Below the pieces are notes generated by a model. It searched no databases and had not been told where the DNA came from. It was given only the letters and a program-made list of their open reading frames with translations. Positions 25,149 through 36,467 of a DNA stretch of 64,000 bases are shown in pieces (positions within the stretch are counted from its first letter, which is position 1; each line of letters opens with the position of its first letter). A program made the position numbers and the translations under genes. The stretch is from Streptomyces sp. PR69 (GTDB lineage Bacteria; Actinomycetota; Actinomycetes; Streptomycetales; Streptomycetaceae), in assembly GCF_026420845.1 (NCBI RefSeq), contig NZ_JAOWCB010000003.1, positions 124,001-188,000 of the forward strand, read 5' to 3'.

Positions 25149-26609
25149 TTACCAGTTGGCGGGGGCGTAATCCTTGAGGAAGCAGCCGTACAGATCCTCG
25201 CCGGCCTCGCCCCGTACGATCGGGTCGTAGACGCGGGCCGCGCCGTCGACCAGATCGAGCGGAGCGTGGAAACCCTCGTCCGCCAAGCGCATCTTGTCCG
25301 GGTGCGGGCGCTCATCGGTGATCCACCCGGTGTCGACCGCGGTCATCAGGATGCCGTCGGTCTCGAACATCTCCTGGGCGCTGGTGCGGGTGAGCATGTT
25401 CAGCGCGGCCTTGGCCATGTTCGTGTGCGGGTGTCCCGCACCCTTGTAGCCGCGGCTGAAGACGCCTTCCATCGCTGAGACGTTGACGACATAGGTGCGC
25501 CGGGCGGAGGAGGCGGCGAGCGCCGGGCGGAGCTTGCTGATCAGGATGAACGGCGCGGTGGAGTTGCAGAGCTGGACCTCAAGCAGCTCGATGGGCTCCA
25601 CTTCGGAGACCGTCTGGACCCAGCTGTTGGTGTCCTGCAGATCGGGGACCAGGCCGCCGGCGTCGATCGCGGTGCCCGCCTCGATCCTGGCGAGGGACGC
25701 TGAGCCGGTGACCAGCGCCAGTTCGGCGACGTCCTGGGCGGACAGCTTCTCGCCGCCGCCGGCGGGCAGCGCGGCCTGCGCGCCGCTGCCGAAGGCGCCG
25801 ATCACCTCGGAGACGGGCAGCTCGCCCGCGGGCAGCGGGGCGGCCTCGGCGGCGAGCAGCTCGCTGTATGCCTGCGGGGAGCGGCGCACGGTCTGCGCGG
25901 CGTTGTTGATCAGGATGTCCAGCGGCCCCTCGGCGGCCACCGAGTCGGCGAGGGCGACGACCTGCGCCGGGTCGCGCAGATCAATGCCGACGATCTTGAG
26001 CCGGTGAATCCACTCATCGCTGTCCGGCATCGCCTTGAAGCGGCGGATCGCGTCCTTGGGGAAGCGGGTGGTGACGGTGGTGTGCGCGCCGTCGCGCAGC
26101 AGCCGCAGCGCGATATACATGCCGATCTTGGCGCGGCCGCCGGTGAGCAGGGCGCGCCTGCCGGTCAGATCGGCGCGGGCGTCGCGGCGGGCGCGGTTCT
26201 CGGCGGCGCACTTCTGGCACAGCTGGTGGTAGAAGGCGTCGACCTCGGTGTAGCGGGTCTTGCAGATATAGCAGGAACGGGGGCGCTGGAGTATGCCCGC
26301 GATCTCCCCGACGACCGACGAGGTGGGCAGCAGGCCCTGGGTCTCGTCGTCGATGCGGTCGGCCGAGCCGGTGGCGGTGGCCTCGGTGACGGCCCGGTCG
26401 TGGGCGGTCTTGGCGGCCCGGCGCTCCTGCCTGCGGCGCTGCTTCACGGTGCGGTAGATGCCCGCGGTGGCCCGGCGCACGGCGATCGCGTCCGGGTGGT
26501 CGATCTCCAGTTTGTCCAGCTCTTCGAGCACGCCGAGACAGACGGCCAGCCGCTCGGGGTCGATGCCCGGGCCGTATGCCGGTGCCGGGCTTTCGTCAGT
26601 CGCCGTCAT
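25149..26609 (-). CDS. SDR-family oxidoreductase with N-terminal zinc-ribbon-like region
   Basis: 486 residues, much longer than a standard 250-residue SDR. Residues 1-150 are helical and charged and hold C-Y-I-C ... C-Q-K-C, a probable zinc-binding pair. The Rossmann part (about 158-486) has L-L-T-G-G-R-A-K-I-G (nucleotide-binding glycine motif), D-L-R-D and N-N-A-A-Q-T. The usual Tyr-x-x-x-Lys is replaced by T-N-M-A-K, so the catalytic tyrosine is absent at the expected place. An internal insert rich in Ala/Glu (about 255-320) is also unusual. Substrate is unknown. The gene stands alone. Confidence 0.82.
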   Translation of the reverse strand: MTATDESPAPAYGPGIDPERLAVCLGVLEELDKLEIDHPDAIAVRRATAGIYRTVKQRRRQERRAAKTAHDRAVTEATATGSADRIDDETQGLLPTSSVVGEIAGILQRPRSCYICKTRYTEVDAFYHQLCQKCAAENRARRDARADLTGRRALLTGGRAKIGMYIALRLLRDGAHTTVTTRFPKDAIRRFKAMPDSDEWIHRLKIVGIDLRDPAQVVALADSVAAEGPLDILINNAAQTVRRSPQAYSELLAAEAAPLPAGELPVSEVIGAFGSGAQAALPAGGGEKLSAQDVAELALVTGSASLARIEAGTAIDAGGLVPDLQDTNSWVQTVSEVEPIELLEVQLCNSTAPFILISKLRPALAASSARRTYVVNVSAMEGVFSRGYKGAGHPHTNMAKAALNMLTRTSAQEMFETDGILMTAVDTGWITDERPHPDKMRLADEGFHAPLDLVDGAARVYDPIVRGEAGEDLYGCFLKDYAPANW

Positions 26610-27007
26610 CGCGGGTTGCCGATTCCTCTGTCACTCGTACGCCGTAGTTCCAAGAGTGAAACTTTACTGAGTGCTCAAGTATTCGGCCAAATGCCCGCAT
26701 GCGCCGCCCGTTCCCTTGACAACCGCTGGCATCCGCCGTCCGGACCCGATGGATGATCTTGGCCAGTCCCCCGGCACAGGGGAGCCTTGCGGTCCTCGGG
26801 CGTGCGGCGAGCGAGCCTCAGGCGTGCGCCGGATACTGGTGGGACACCGCCGTTCACGTCGGACGGGTCCGGGCACGTGCCATGGCCCGGCCCGCGCCCC
26901 CGCCGGGAGGGGGACTGCGGACATACTCCCGTACTACGTCGGCAGTATGTTCAAGTGCCTGCTCAAGGACGACGACGTGAAGGCCGACAGGGGACATCGT
27001 GGTGCCC
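26610..27007. other. Intergenic region, divergent promoters expected
   Basis: About 400 bases between the divergent SDR and transporter genes. The stretch 26655-26690 is locally AT-rich with an imperfect dyad (ACTTTACTGA/GTGCTCAAGT), and is the likeliest promoter or operator for the SDR gene. I see no ORF with a ribosome site. Confidence 0.4.
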
Positions 27008-30053
<3,046 letters not shown>

Positions 30054-30980
30054 TCAGGACGTCACGGCTCCGGGCGGTACGACATCCGTCCCCTCCTGCG
30101 CGCAGACCCCCGCAGCCGTCCGCGCGGCGAACGACAGCATCTCCGCGGCCTGACGGGCAGTGAGCTGCCCGAGCCGCCCGGGACGCAGGCCGGCGAGCCG
30201 GCTCAGCAGGGCCGCGGTGAAGGCGTCGCCCGCGCCGATGGTGTTGACCACGTCGACGCGCACGGCGGGCACATGGACCTCGCTCCCGTCCGGCAGATAC
30301 CCGGTGCTGCCGTCGGCGCCGCGGGTGAGCACCGCCAGCCTGCCCCGCGCCGCGAGAGCCCGGCAGCTCCCCCGCGGATCGCGGTGCGGCCAGAGCTGCG
30401 CGAGGTCCTCGTCGCTCGCCTTGACGACATGGGCGAGGGCGCACAACTCGCGCAGCAGCCGCGGCCCGCGCAGCGGGTCGAGGGTGCGGTCGGCGCGGAC
30501 GTTGGGGTCGACGACCAGCAGGCTGTTCCCGGCGGCCGCGGCACGCGCAGTCTCGGCGACGGCGCGGGCCGCCGGTTCGACGACGGCGGCGAGCCCGCCC
30601 GCGTACACGGCGCCGAAGCGCGCGACGTCAGCGGTCCGCTGCGGCAGCTGGAAGGCCGCGGTGGCCTGGAGGTGGAAGCGGTAGCCGTTGCCGTGCGCGG
30701 CCGGGTCGGCGACCGCGAGCGGGGTAGGCAGCGCGGAGCGGCCGCACAGGCTCAGATCGACTCCGGCCGTGCTCAGCCGTTCCTGAAGCAGACCGGCGAG
30801 CGCATCGCCGCCCAGCGTCCCGGCGAAGGCGACGGGGGTGCCCAGTCGGGCGAGCCCGGCGGCGACATTGGCGGGGGCTCCGCCCGGCTGGGCCGACAGC
30901 GCGCCGGGGGCGCCGGGCACGGGGATCAGGTCGATCAGCGCCTCGCCGAGGACCAGTACGGCGTCGGAGCCACCGGTCAC
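30054..30980 (-). CDS. PfkB-family carbohydrate kinase (fructokinase-like)
   Basis: 308 residues, GTG start overlapping the dehydrogenase stop (GTGA). It has the PfkB N-terminal signature G-G-A-P-A-N-V-A-A-G-L-A-R-L-G and the C-terminal motif N-T-I-G-A-G-D-A-F-T-A-A, whose Asp is the catalytic base. In polyol operons such kinases phosphorylate the ketose that the dehydrogenase makes, for example fructose or xylulose, before it enters central metabolism. It is the last gene of the operon. Confidence 0.88.
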   Translation of the reverse strand: MTGGSDAVLVLGEALIDLIPVPGAPGALSAQPGGAPANVAAGLARLGTPVAFAGTLGGDALAGLLQERLSTAGVDLSLCGRSALPTPLAVADPAAHGNGYRFHLQATAAFQLPQRTADVARFGAVYAGGLAAVVEPAARAVAETARAAAAGNSLLVVDPNVRADRTLDPLRGPRLLRELCALAHVVKASDEDLAQLWPHRDPRGSCRALAARGRLAVLTRGADGSTGYLPDGSEVHVPAVRVDVVNTIGAGDAFTAALLSRLAGLRPGRLGQLTARQAAEMLSFAARTAAGVCAQEGTDVVPPGAVTS

Positions 30981-31969
30981 GGCTGGACCACGATCTTGCG
31001 GCCCTGGCCTGCCTTGAAGCGCTCCATGGCCTCGGGGTACTGCTCCAGCGGCAGCCGGTCGCTGATGAAGACGGCCGGGTCGAGCACCCCTGCGGCGAAG
31101 AGCGCGGCGGCCCGTTCGAAGCTGTGCAGGACGGCCATGGAGCCGGTGATGGTGATCTCCTGGTTGTAGATGCGGTACGGCTCGATGACGGCGGTGGTCG
31201 CGTAGTCGGAGACCCCGAACTGGAGGAAGGTGCCTCCCTTGGCGACCCGGCCGAGGCCGTCCTGGATGGCGGCGGCGTTGCCGGTGGCGTCGATGACGAC
31301 GTCCCAGCCGCGCGGGCCGCGGTCCAGTTCCTCGGCGCGGGCGGCCGAGCGGGAGCAGCCGAGCAGCCCGGCGGTGGCCAGCCGGTCGGGGTTGACGTCG
31401 AGTACGTCGACGCTCGCCGCGCCGGTGCGCTTGGCGAGCTCCAGCATCATCAGGCCCATGGTGCCGGAGCCGTAGATCAGGACCTCCGCGCCGAGGGTGC
31501 CGGAGAGCACGTCGTATCCGCGCACCGCGCAGGACAGCGGCTCGATCAGCGCGGCGTCGGCGACGTCGACGTGGTCGGGCAGCCTGACGCAGTTCGCGAC
31601 GGGCGCGACGGCGTACTCGGCCGCGCCTCCGGCGACGGAGACGCCGATGGCGGCCCAGCGGTCGCAGAGGTTGCCGCGGCCGGCGCGGCAGTAGCGGCAT
31701 TCGTGGCAGTGCAGGGAGGGGTCGACGGCGACCTTGTCGCCGAGGGACACCTCGGTGACGTCCGCGCCGGCCGCGACGACCTCGCCGGCGAACTCATGGC
31801 CGGGCACGATCGGCAGAGTGGGGGCGAACTCACCCTGCAGGATGTGCAGATCGGTGCCGCACAGCCCGCAGGAGGCCACCTGGACCACCACCTCGCGCGG
31901 CCCGGGGGACGGGTCGGGGACGGTGGTGACCGAGACCTTGCCGGGGGCTTCGACGATCGCTGCCCTCAT
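30977..31969 (-). CDS. Zinc-dependent polyol/alcohol dehydrogenase (MDR family)
   Basis: 330 residues, ATG overlapping the stop of the permease gene. The catalytic zinc site is seen as G-L-C-G-T-D and P-G-H-E-F-A-G, and the structural zinc site as C-H-E-C-R-Y-C-R-A-G-R-G-N-L-C (four cysteines). The cofactor-binding motif is Y-G-S-G-T-M-G. It resembles sorbitol/arabinitol/threonine-type dehydrogenases. Within this operon it most likely oxidises the imported polyol to a ketose, using NAD(P). The exact polyol cannot be told. Confidence 0.88.
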   Translation of the reverse strand: MRAAIVEAPGKVSVTTVPDPSPGPREVVVQVASCGLCGTDLHILQGEFAPTLPIVPGHEFAGEVVAAGADVTEVSLGDKVAVDPSLHCHECRYCRAGRGNLCDRWAAIGVSVAGGAAEYAVAPVANCVRLPDHVDVADAALIEPLSCAVRGYDVLSGTLGAEVLIYGSGTMGLMMLELAKRTGAASVDVLDVNPDRLATAGLLGCSRSAARAEELDRGPRGWDVVIDATGNAAAIQDGLGRVAKGGTFLQFGVSDYATTAVIEPYRIYNQEITITGSMAVLHSFERAAALFAAGVLDPAVFISDRLPLEQYPEAMERFKAGQGRKIVVQP

Positions 31970-32844
31970 TTCACAGCTCCAAGGGAGAGGCCCTGGACGA
32001 GCTTGTCCTGGGCGGCGTAGCCGGCGGCGAGCACCGGCAGGGACACGACGACGGACGCGGCGCACAGCTGGGCGAGGAACAGGCCCTGGCTGGTGACGAA
32101 TCCGGTCAGATACACGGGTGCGGTCTGGGCGGCGACGCCGGTGAGCACCCGGGCGAAGAGAAGTTCGTTCCAGCTGAAGATGAAGCAGATCAGCGCGGTG
32201 GCGGCGATGCCGGGGGCGGCTACGGGGGCGACCACCCGGGCCAGTACGGTCGGCAGCCGCGCCCCGTCGACCTGTGCGGCCTCGATGATGGAGACCGGCA
32301 CATCCGCCAGGAAGGACTGCATCATCCACACCGCGATCGGCAGGTTCATCGAGGTGTAGAGGATGACGAGCAGCCATATGTTGTCCAGCAGCCCGGCGTT
32401 CTTGGCGAAGAGATAGACCGGCAGCAGCCCGGCGACGACCGGCAGCATCTTCGTCGACAGGAAGAAGAACATCACATCCCGCCACTTGCGTACGGGCCTG
32501 ATGGACAGGGCGTACGCGGCCGGGAGCGCCAGCAGCAGCACGAGGACGGTGGACAGGACGGACGCGCTGAGCGAGTTGAGCAGCGACGGCCAGGGCGTGG
32601 AGCCGCCGTCCGCGCCGAAGAACGCCCGGTAGCCGTCGAGGGTGAGGGAGGCGGTCAGGGCGGGCGGGTTGGCGGCGGCGTCGGTCTCGGAGTGCAGCGA
32701 GGTCACCGCCATCCACAGGGCGGGCAGGCAGAAGCCGATCCCGGCGGCCCAGGCGAGCACGCCGAGCGCGGCGGAGCGCCGGCGTGCCCGCCGGGCGGCG
32801 AGGGCGGCCGCACGGCCGCCAGGCGGGAGGGACACGGCGGTCAT
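31966..32844 (-). CDS. Sugar ABC transporter permease (MalG-like)
   Basis: 292 residues with six membrane helices and the EAA loop I-E-A-A-Q-V-D-G-A-R, which contacts the ATPase. Overlaps both neighbours by four bases, so production is balanced with the MalF-like partner. CUT1 systems of this kind import oligosaccharides, polyols or monosaccharides. No ATPase gene is present in the operon; in streptomycetes the shared ATPase MsiK usually serves. Confidence 0.9.
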   Translation of the reverse strand: MTAVSLPPGGRAAALAARRARRRSAALGVLAWAAGIGFCLPALWMAVTSLHSETDAAANPPALTASLTLDGYRAFFGADGGSTPWPSLLNSLSASVLSTVLVLLLALPAAYALSIRPVRKWRDVMFFFLSTKMLPVVAGLLPVYLFAKNAGLLDNIWLLVILYTSMNLPIAVWMMQSFLADVPVSIIEAAQVDGARLPTVLARVVAPVAAPGIAATALICFIFSWNELLFARVLTGVAAQTAPVYLTGFVTSQGLFLAQLCAASVVVSLPVLAAGYAAQDKLVQGLSLGAVK

Positions 32845-33830
32845 GAGCGGGAGACCTCCTCGCTGAACAGGGACGACACGACGCGCAGCGCGAAGGTGGC
32901 GATCACGATCGTGCCGAGCACCACCACGACCCCGGCCGCCGAGGCGAGCCCGTACTCATGGGCCTGGTAGAAGGTCTGGTAGATGGTGTACGGCAGGTTG
33001 GCGGTGCCCAGCCCGCCGGAGGTGAGGGTGAACACGGCGTCGAAGTTCTGCACGATGTAGATCGAGCCGAGCAGGATGCCGAGTTCGAGGTAGCGGCGCA
33101 GATGCGGCAGCGTCAGATAGCGGAACGTCTGCCAGTTGCCCGCGCCGTCGAGCCGTGCCGCCTCCATCATCTCCGCGGGCCTGCTCTGCAGCCCGGCCAG
33201 CAGGATGAGCATCATGAACGGCGTCCACTGCCACACCAGCGCCGCGACGACCGCGGTCAGCGGCATGTCGGAGATCCAGTCCGGCTGGGCGGGGCGGTCG
33301 CTGCCGAAGAGGGAGGCGAGCCAGCTCCAGACGCCGTTGAGCAGCCCGTACTCGGGGTTGTAGAGGGCGTGCTTGAACAGCAGCGCCGCGGAGACGGGGA
33401 CGATCAGGAACGGGGTGATCAGCAGGGTGCGGACGATGCCCCGCCCGGCGAAGGTGCGGTCGAGGAGCAGCGCCAGCAGCAGCCCGAGGACCACGCTGAC
33501 GATCACCACGCTCGCGGTGAGCAGCACTGTGGTGAGCACCGATTCACGCAGCGATGCGTCGGTGAACACCTCGGCGTAGTTGGCGAAGCCCGCGAACGCC
33601 CGCTCGTCGGGGCTGAGGGAATTCCAGTCGAAGAGCGAGATGACGAGGGTGGCGGCGAAGGGGAGCTGTGTGACGGCGATCAGGAAGACCAGCGCGGGCA
33701 GCAGCGGCGCGCGTGTCGCCCAGGCCCTGACTGTGCCGCGGCGCGGTCCCGGTCCCCCGCCGGGCCCGCCGCCCGAAGGCGGCGGACCGGCGGGCGGGGC
33801 GGCCTCCCTGGGGGCCGCGAGGGTGCTCAT
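32841..33830 (-). CDS. Sugar ABC transporter permease (MalF-like)
   Basis: 329 residues from the ATG at 33830; longer in-frame versions overlap the binding-protein gene. A Pro/Gly-rich cytoplasmic leader of about 35 residues precedes six membrane helices. The EAA loop reads M-E-A-A-R-L-D-G-A-G-N-W-Q. Its start overlaps the binding-protein stop (ATGA). Together with the MalG-like protein it forms the membrane channel of the importer. Confidence 0.9.
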   Translation of the reverse strand: MSTLAAPREAAPPAGPPPSGGGPGGGPGPRRGTVRAWATRAPLLPALVFLIAVTQLPFAATLVISLFDWNSLSPDERAFAGFANYAEVFTDASLRESVLTTVLLTASVVIVSVVLGLLLALLLDRTFAGRGIVRTLLITPFLIVPVSAALLFKHALYNPEYGLLNGVWSWLASLFGSDRPAQPDWISDMPLTAVVAALVWQWTPFMMLILLAGLQSRPAEMMEAARLDGAGNWQTFRYLTLPHLRRYLELGILLGSIYIVQNFDAVFTLTSGGLGTANLPYTIYQTFYQAHEYGLASAAGVVVVLGTIVIATFALRVVSSLFSEEVSRS

Positions 33831-35194
33831 CGGTACTCCTCGGCGACCTTCTCGGCGAGCTTCTGGGACTTCTGGAGGGCCTCCGCGACGGACTGGCGTC
33901 CGGCGATCGCGGCGCTGATCTCCTGGGAAACCTTGGTGCCGAGGTCGGTGAACTCCGGTATCCCGACGAACTGGATGCCGGGCGCGGGGCGCGGCTGCAC
34001 TCCGGGGCTCTTGGCGTCGGCGCTGGCGATGGCCTCCTCGGTGACGTCGGCGTGCGCCGAGGCAGCCTTGCGGTAGTCGGGGTTGGCGTAGGTGGAGCTC
34101 CGCTTGCCGGCGGGCACCTTGTCCCAGCCGAGCTGCTCGCCCACCAGCTGCTCGTACTTCTTGCCCGAGGCCCAGGAGATGAACTTCCAGGCGTCGTCGG
34201 TCTTCTTGGACGCCTTCTGCACGCCCCAGGCCCAGGTGTAGAGCCAGCCGGAGCTCTTCGTCTTCTCGACCGGCGCGGGCACATAGCCGATCTTGCCCTT
34301 GACCGGGGAGTCCGCGGCCTCCAGCGATCCGGCGGCGGCGGTGGCGTCGTACCACATGGCGGTCTTGCCCTGGGTCATGTTGTTGAGGCACTCGGTGTAG
34401 CCGGACTGGGCCGCGCCCGCCTGGCCGTGCTTGCGCACCAGGTCGACGTAGAACTCGGTGGCCTTGGTGAACTCCGGCGAAGTGAGCCGGGGCTTCCAGT
34501 CCTCGGTGAACCAGGTGCCGCCCATGGTGTTGACGACGGTGGTGAGCGGGGCGACGAGCTGGCCCCAGCCGGGCAGTCCGCGCAGGCAGATGCCCTTCAT
34601 ATCGCTCTCGGCCCGGTCGGCCTTGGCGGCGAGGTCGGCGACCTCCTGCCAGGTGGGCTCGTCGGGCATGGTCAGCCCGTGCTTGTCGAAGACGTCTTTG
34701 CGGTACATCAGGAAGGACGACTCGCCGTAGAACGGCTGGGCGTAGAGCTTGCCGTCGGCGGTGAGGGAGTCGCGCAGCGGCGGGAGGATGTCGGACTGGT
34801 CGAACTCCTTGTCCTCCTCGACGTAGTCGTCGAGGGCGTGGAGCCAGCCGTTCTTGGAGTAGAACGGCACCTCGTAGTTGCTGATGGTGGCGACGTCGTA
34901 CTGGCCGGCCTGGTTGGCGAAGTCCTGGCTGATCTTGTCGCGGACGTCGTTCTCGGGGAGCACCGTGAAGTTGACCTTGATGCCGGTGTCCTTGGTGAAG
35001 TGCTCGGCGGTGAGCTTCTGCAGGTCGGCCATCTGGGGGTTGTTGACCATCAGCACATTGAGGCCGTCGCCGCCCCCGCCTCCGGCCGCGCCGCCCGCGC
35101 CGGCGCAGCCGGCGAGGAGGGCGATGGCGGCGGCTGCCGCGGCTGTCTGCACTGCTCTGGTGCGGCCCGTGTGTGCTCTTCTCCGTACGGACAT
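33827..35194 (-). CDS. Extracellular sugar/polyol-binding lipoprotein
   Basis: 455 residues. ATG with AGGAG six bases upstream. Arg-rich signal peptide with lipobox L-L-A-G-C, then a Gly-rich linker and a family 1 solute-binding fold (L-N-V-L-M-V-N-N-P-Q-M near the start, Y-D-V-A-T-I-S-N-Y-E-V-P-F-Y, Y-A-Q-P-F-Y-G-E-S-S-F-L-M-Y). The sequence pattern is that of sorbitol/mannitol-type CUT1 binding proteins (SmoE/MtlE). It captures substrate outside the membrane for the two permeases. The promoter should lie between it and the DeoR gene upstream. Confidence 0.9.
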   Translation of the reverse strand: MSVRRRAHTGRTRAVQTAAAAAAIALLAGCAGAGGAAGGGGGDGLNVLMVNNPQMADLQKLTAEHFTKDTGIKVNFTVLPENDVRDKISQDFANQAGQYDVATISNYEVPFYSKNGWLHALDDYVEEDKEFDQSDILPPLRDSLTADGKLYAQPFYGESSFLMYRKDVFDKHGLTMPDEPTWQEVADLAAKADRAESDMKGICLRGLPGWGQLVAPLTTVVNTMGGTWFTEDWKPRLTSPEFTKATEFYVDLVRKHGQAGAAQSGYTECLNNMTQGKTAMWYDATAAAGSLEAADSPVKGKIGYVPAPVEKTKSSGWLYTWAWGVQKASKKTDDAWKFISWASGKKYEQLVGEQLGWDKVPAGKRSSTYANPDYRKAASAHADVTEEAIASADAKSPGVQPRPAPGIQFVGIPEFTDLGTKVSQEISAAIAGRQSVAEALQKSQKLAEKVAEEYR

Positions 35195-35267
35195 GAGATC
35201 TCCTGAATGTCTGGTAGCGGCTCGATCAGGAAGGCGGGGGTGGCGTTTTAGGGAAGGCTCGGTCCTG

Positions 35268-35286
35268 CCCCCGGCGGCGCCGGGGG
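35268..35286. terminator. Stem-loop between DeoR gene and sugar operon
   Basis: CCCCCGGC, loop GGC, GCCGGGGG. It lies 52 bases beyond the DeoR stop (at its 3' side) and before the binding-protein gene, so it probably separates the regulator transcript from the operon or attenuates read-through. Confidence 0.55.
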
Positions 35287-35337
35287 TTTTGCCGGATGTG
35301 GTTGTGGCGGTGTGCCGCCGGTGCGGCGGCGGTGTGG

Positions 35338-36108
35338 TCAGACGCGGATGACCTGCGGGCCGAGCAGCGAGTAGCGCTGGGCCTCGGCCGCGGGCAGCGC
35401 CGCGTCGGTGACGATGGCTTCGAACTCGCCGACGTCGGCGAACCGGCAGAAGCTGACCGCGCCGAACTTGGCGTGGATGCCGGCGAACACATGGCGTCGT
35501 GAGCTGCGCATGGCCTGGGACTTGACGGCGGCGACCGCCGGGTCGGGGGTGGTGAGCCCGTATTCGCGGGAGATGCCGTTCGCTCCGATGTACGCCAGGT
35601 CGATGACGAAGTCCGCGAGCATCCGGGTGGTCCAGGTGTCGACGGTCGCCAGGGTGCCGCCGCGTACGCGGCCGCCGAGCAGCAGTACGGTGATCTTCTC
35701 GGCGTCCGCGAGGACCGTCGCCACCGTCAGGGAGGCGGTGACCACGGTCAGCGCGCGGTCCCGGGGCAGGGCTTCGGCGACGAGCTGCGGGGTGAAGCCC
35801 TCGTCGACGAAGACGGTCTCCGCGTCGCCGAGCAGTTCGGCGGCGGCCGCGGCGACCCGGGACTTCTGCGGCACATGACGCAGGGTGCGGGAGGCGAGCG
35901 TGGTCTCAAAGCCCGCGCTCTCGACCGGATAGGCCCCGCCGTGCGTCCGGCGGACCAGGCCGTGCTCCTCCAGTGCGTGCAGATCGCGCCTGATGGTCTC
36001 CTTGGCCACCCGGAAACGCTCGGCGAGGACGTTGACCTCGACCGCTCCGTCGGCGCGCGCGGCTTCGAGAATCCCCCGCCGGCGTTCCTCGGTGTCCATG
36101 GCAGTCAT
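35338..36108 (-). CDS. DeoR-family transcriptional regulator
   Basis: 256 residues from the ATG at 36108; an ATG three codons later also fits. N-terminal winged helix (about 5-60; L-A-E-R-F-R-V-A-K-E-T-I-R-R-D-L, the DeoR signature) and a C-terminal sugar-phosphate sensor domain (about 80-250; V-F-V-D-E-G, L-L-G-G-R-V-R-G-G-T, D-L-A-Y-I-G-A-N-G-I). Members repress sugar operons until a phosphorylated sugar binds. It is directly upstream of the polyol operon in the same direction and very likely controls it. Confidence 0.9.
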   Translation of the reverse strand: MTAMDTEERRRGILEAARADGAVEVNVLAERFRVAKETIRRDLHALEEHGLVRRTHGGAYPVESAGFETTLASRTLRHVPQKSRVAAAAAELLGDAETVFVDEGFTPQLVAEALPRDRALTVVTASLTVATVLADAEKITVLLLGGRVRGGTLATVDTWTTRMLADFVIDLAYIGANGISREYGLTTPDPAVAAVKSQAMRSSRRHVFAGIHAKFGAVSFCRFADVGEFEAIVTDAALPAAEAQRYSLLGPQVIRV

Positions 36109-36467
36109 CCCTGGGTGTGTGCTGTTGCGCTGTTCCGCGCCCGGGCCCTTCGAGTCCGTCGAGTCCGTTCGGGCCCGTGCGTCGTTTGTACAAGCACGCG
36201 CGGGCGCTTCACCAGGCTCTTCGCCGCCTCTGCCGTGCCCGTTTATGCCCGTTTCTCTAGCACGGGCGTCCGGAACGTCATGGGTCGACGTGCTCGGAGC
36301 GCCGCCGACGCCGCCCGTTTGCCGCTGGGGCGCGCCCGAATCGTGCCCGCGGGCGGGCGTGTGTGCCGATCGTTGAGCGGCGGGCCGTGTGCGTGCGTAA
36401 GACTCCACACGTACACGGACGACCACATCGGCATAACAGGCACGCAGGGCGGACGGGAGCACACAGC
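36109..36467. other. Divergent promoter region, DeoR regulator / gnd
   Basis: About 360 bases without a gene. A short perfect palindrome TTGTACAA lies near 36186, and GCCCGTTTATGCCCGTTT followed by ACGGGC near 36235-36265 gives an imperfect dyad. Either could be an operator. I cannot name hexamers reliably. Confidence 0.4.

Noticed and set aside
36363..36467. Longer N-terminus for 6-phosphogluconate dehydrogenase
   Set aside because: The in-frame extension has no ribosome site and precedes the conserved Rossmann start; ATG at 36468 fits the family.
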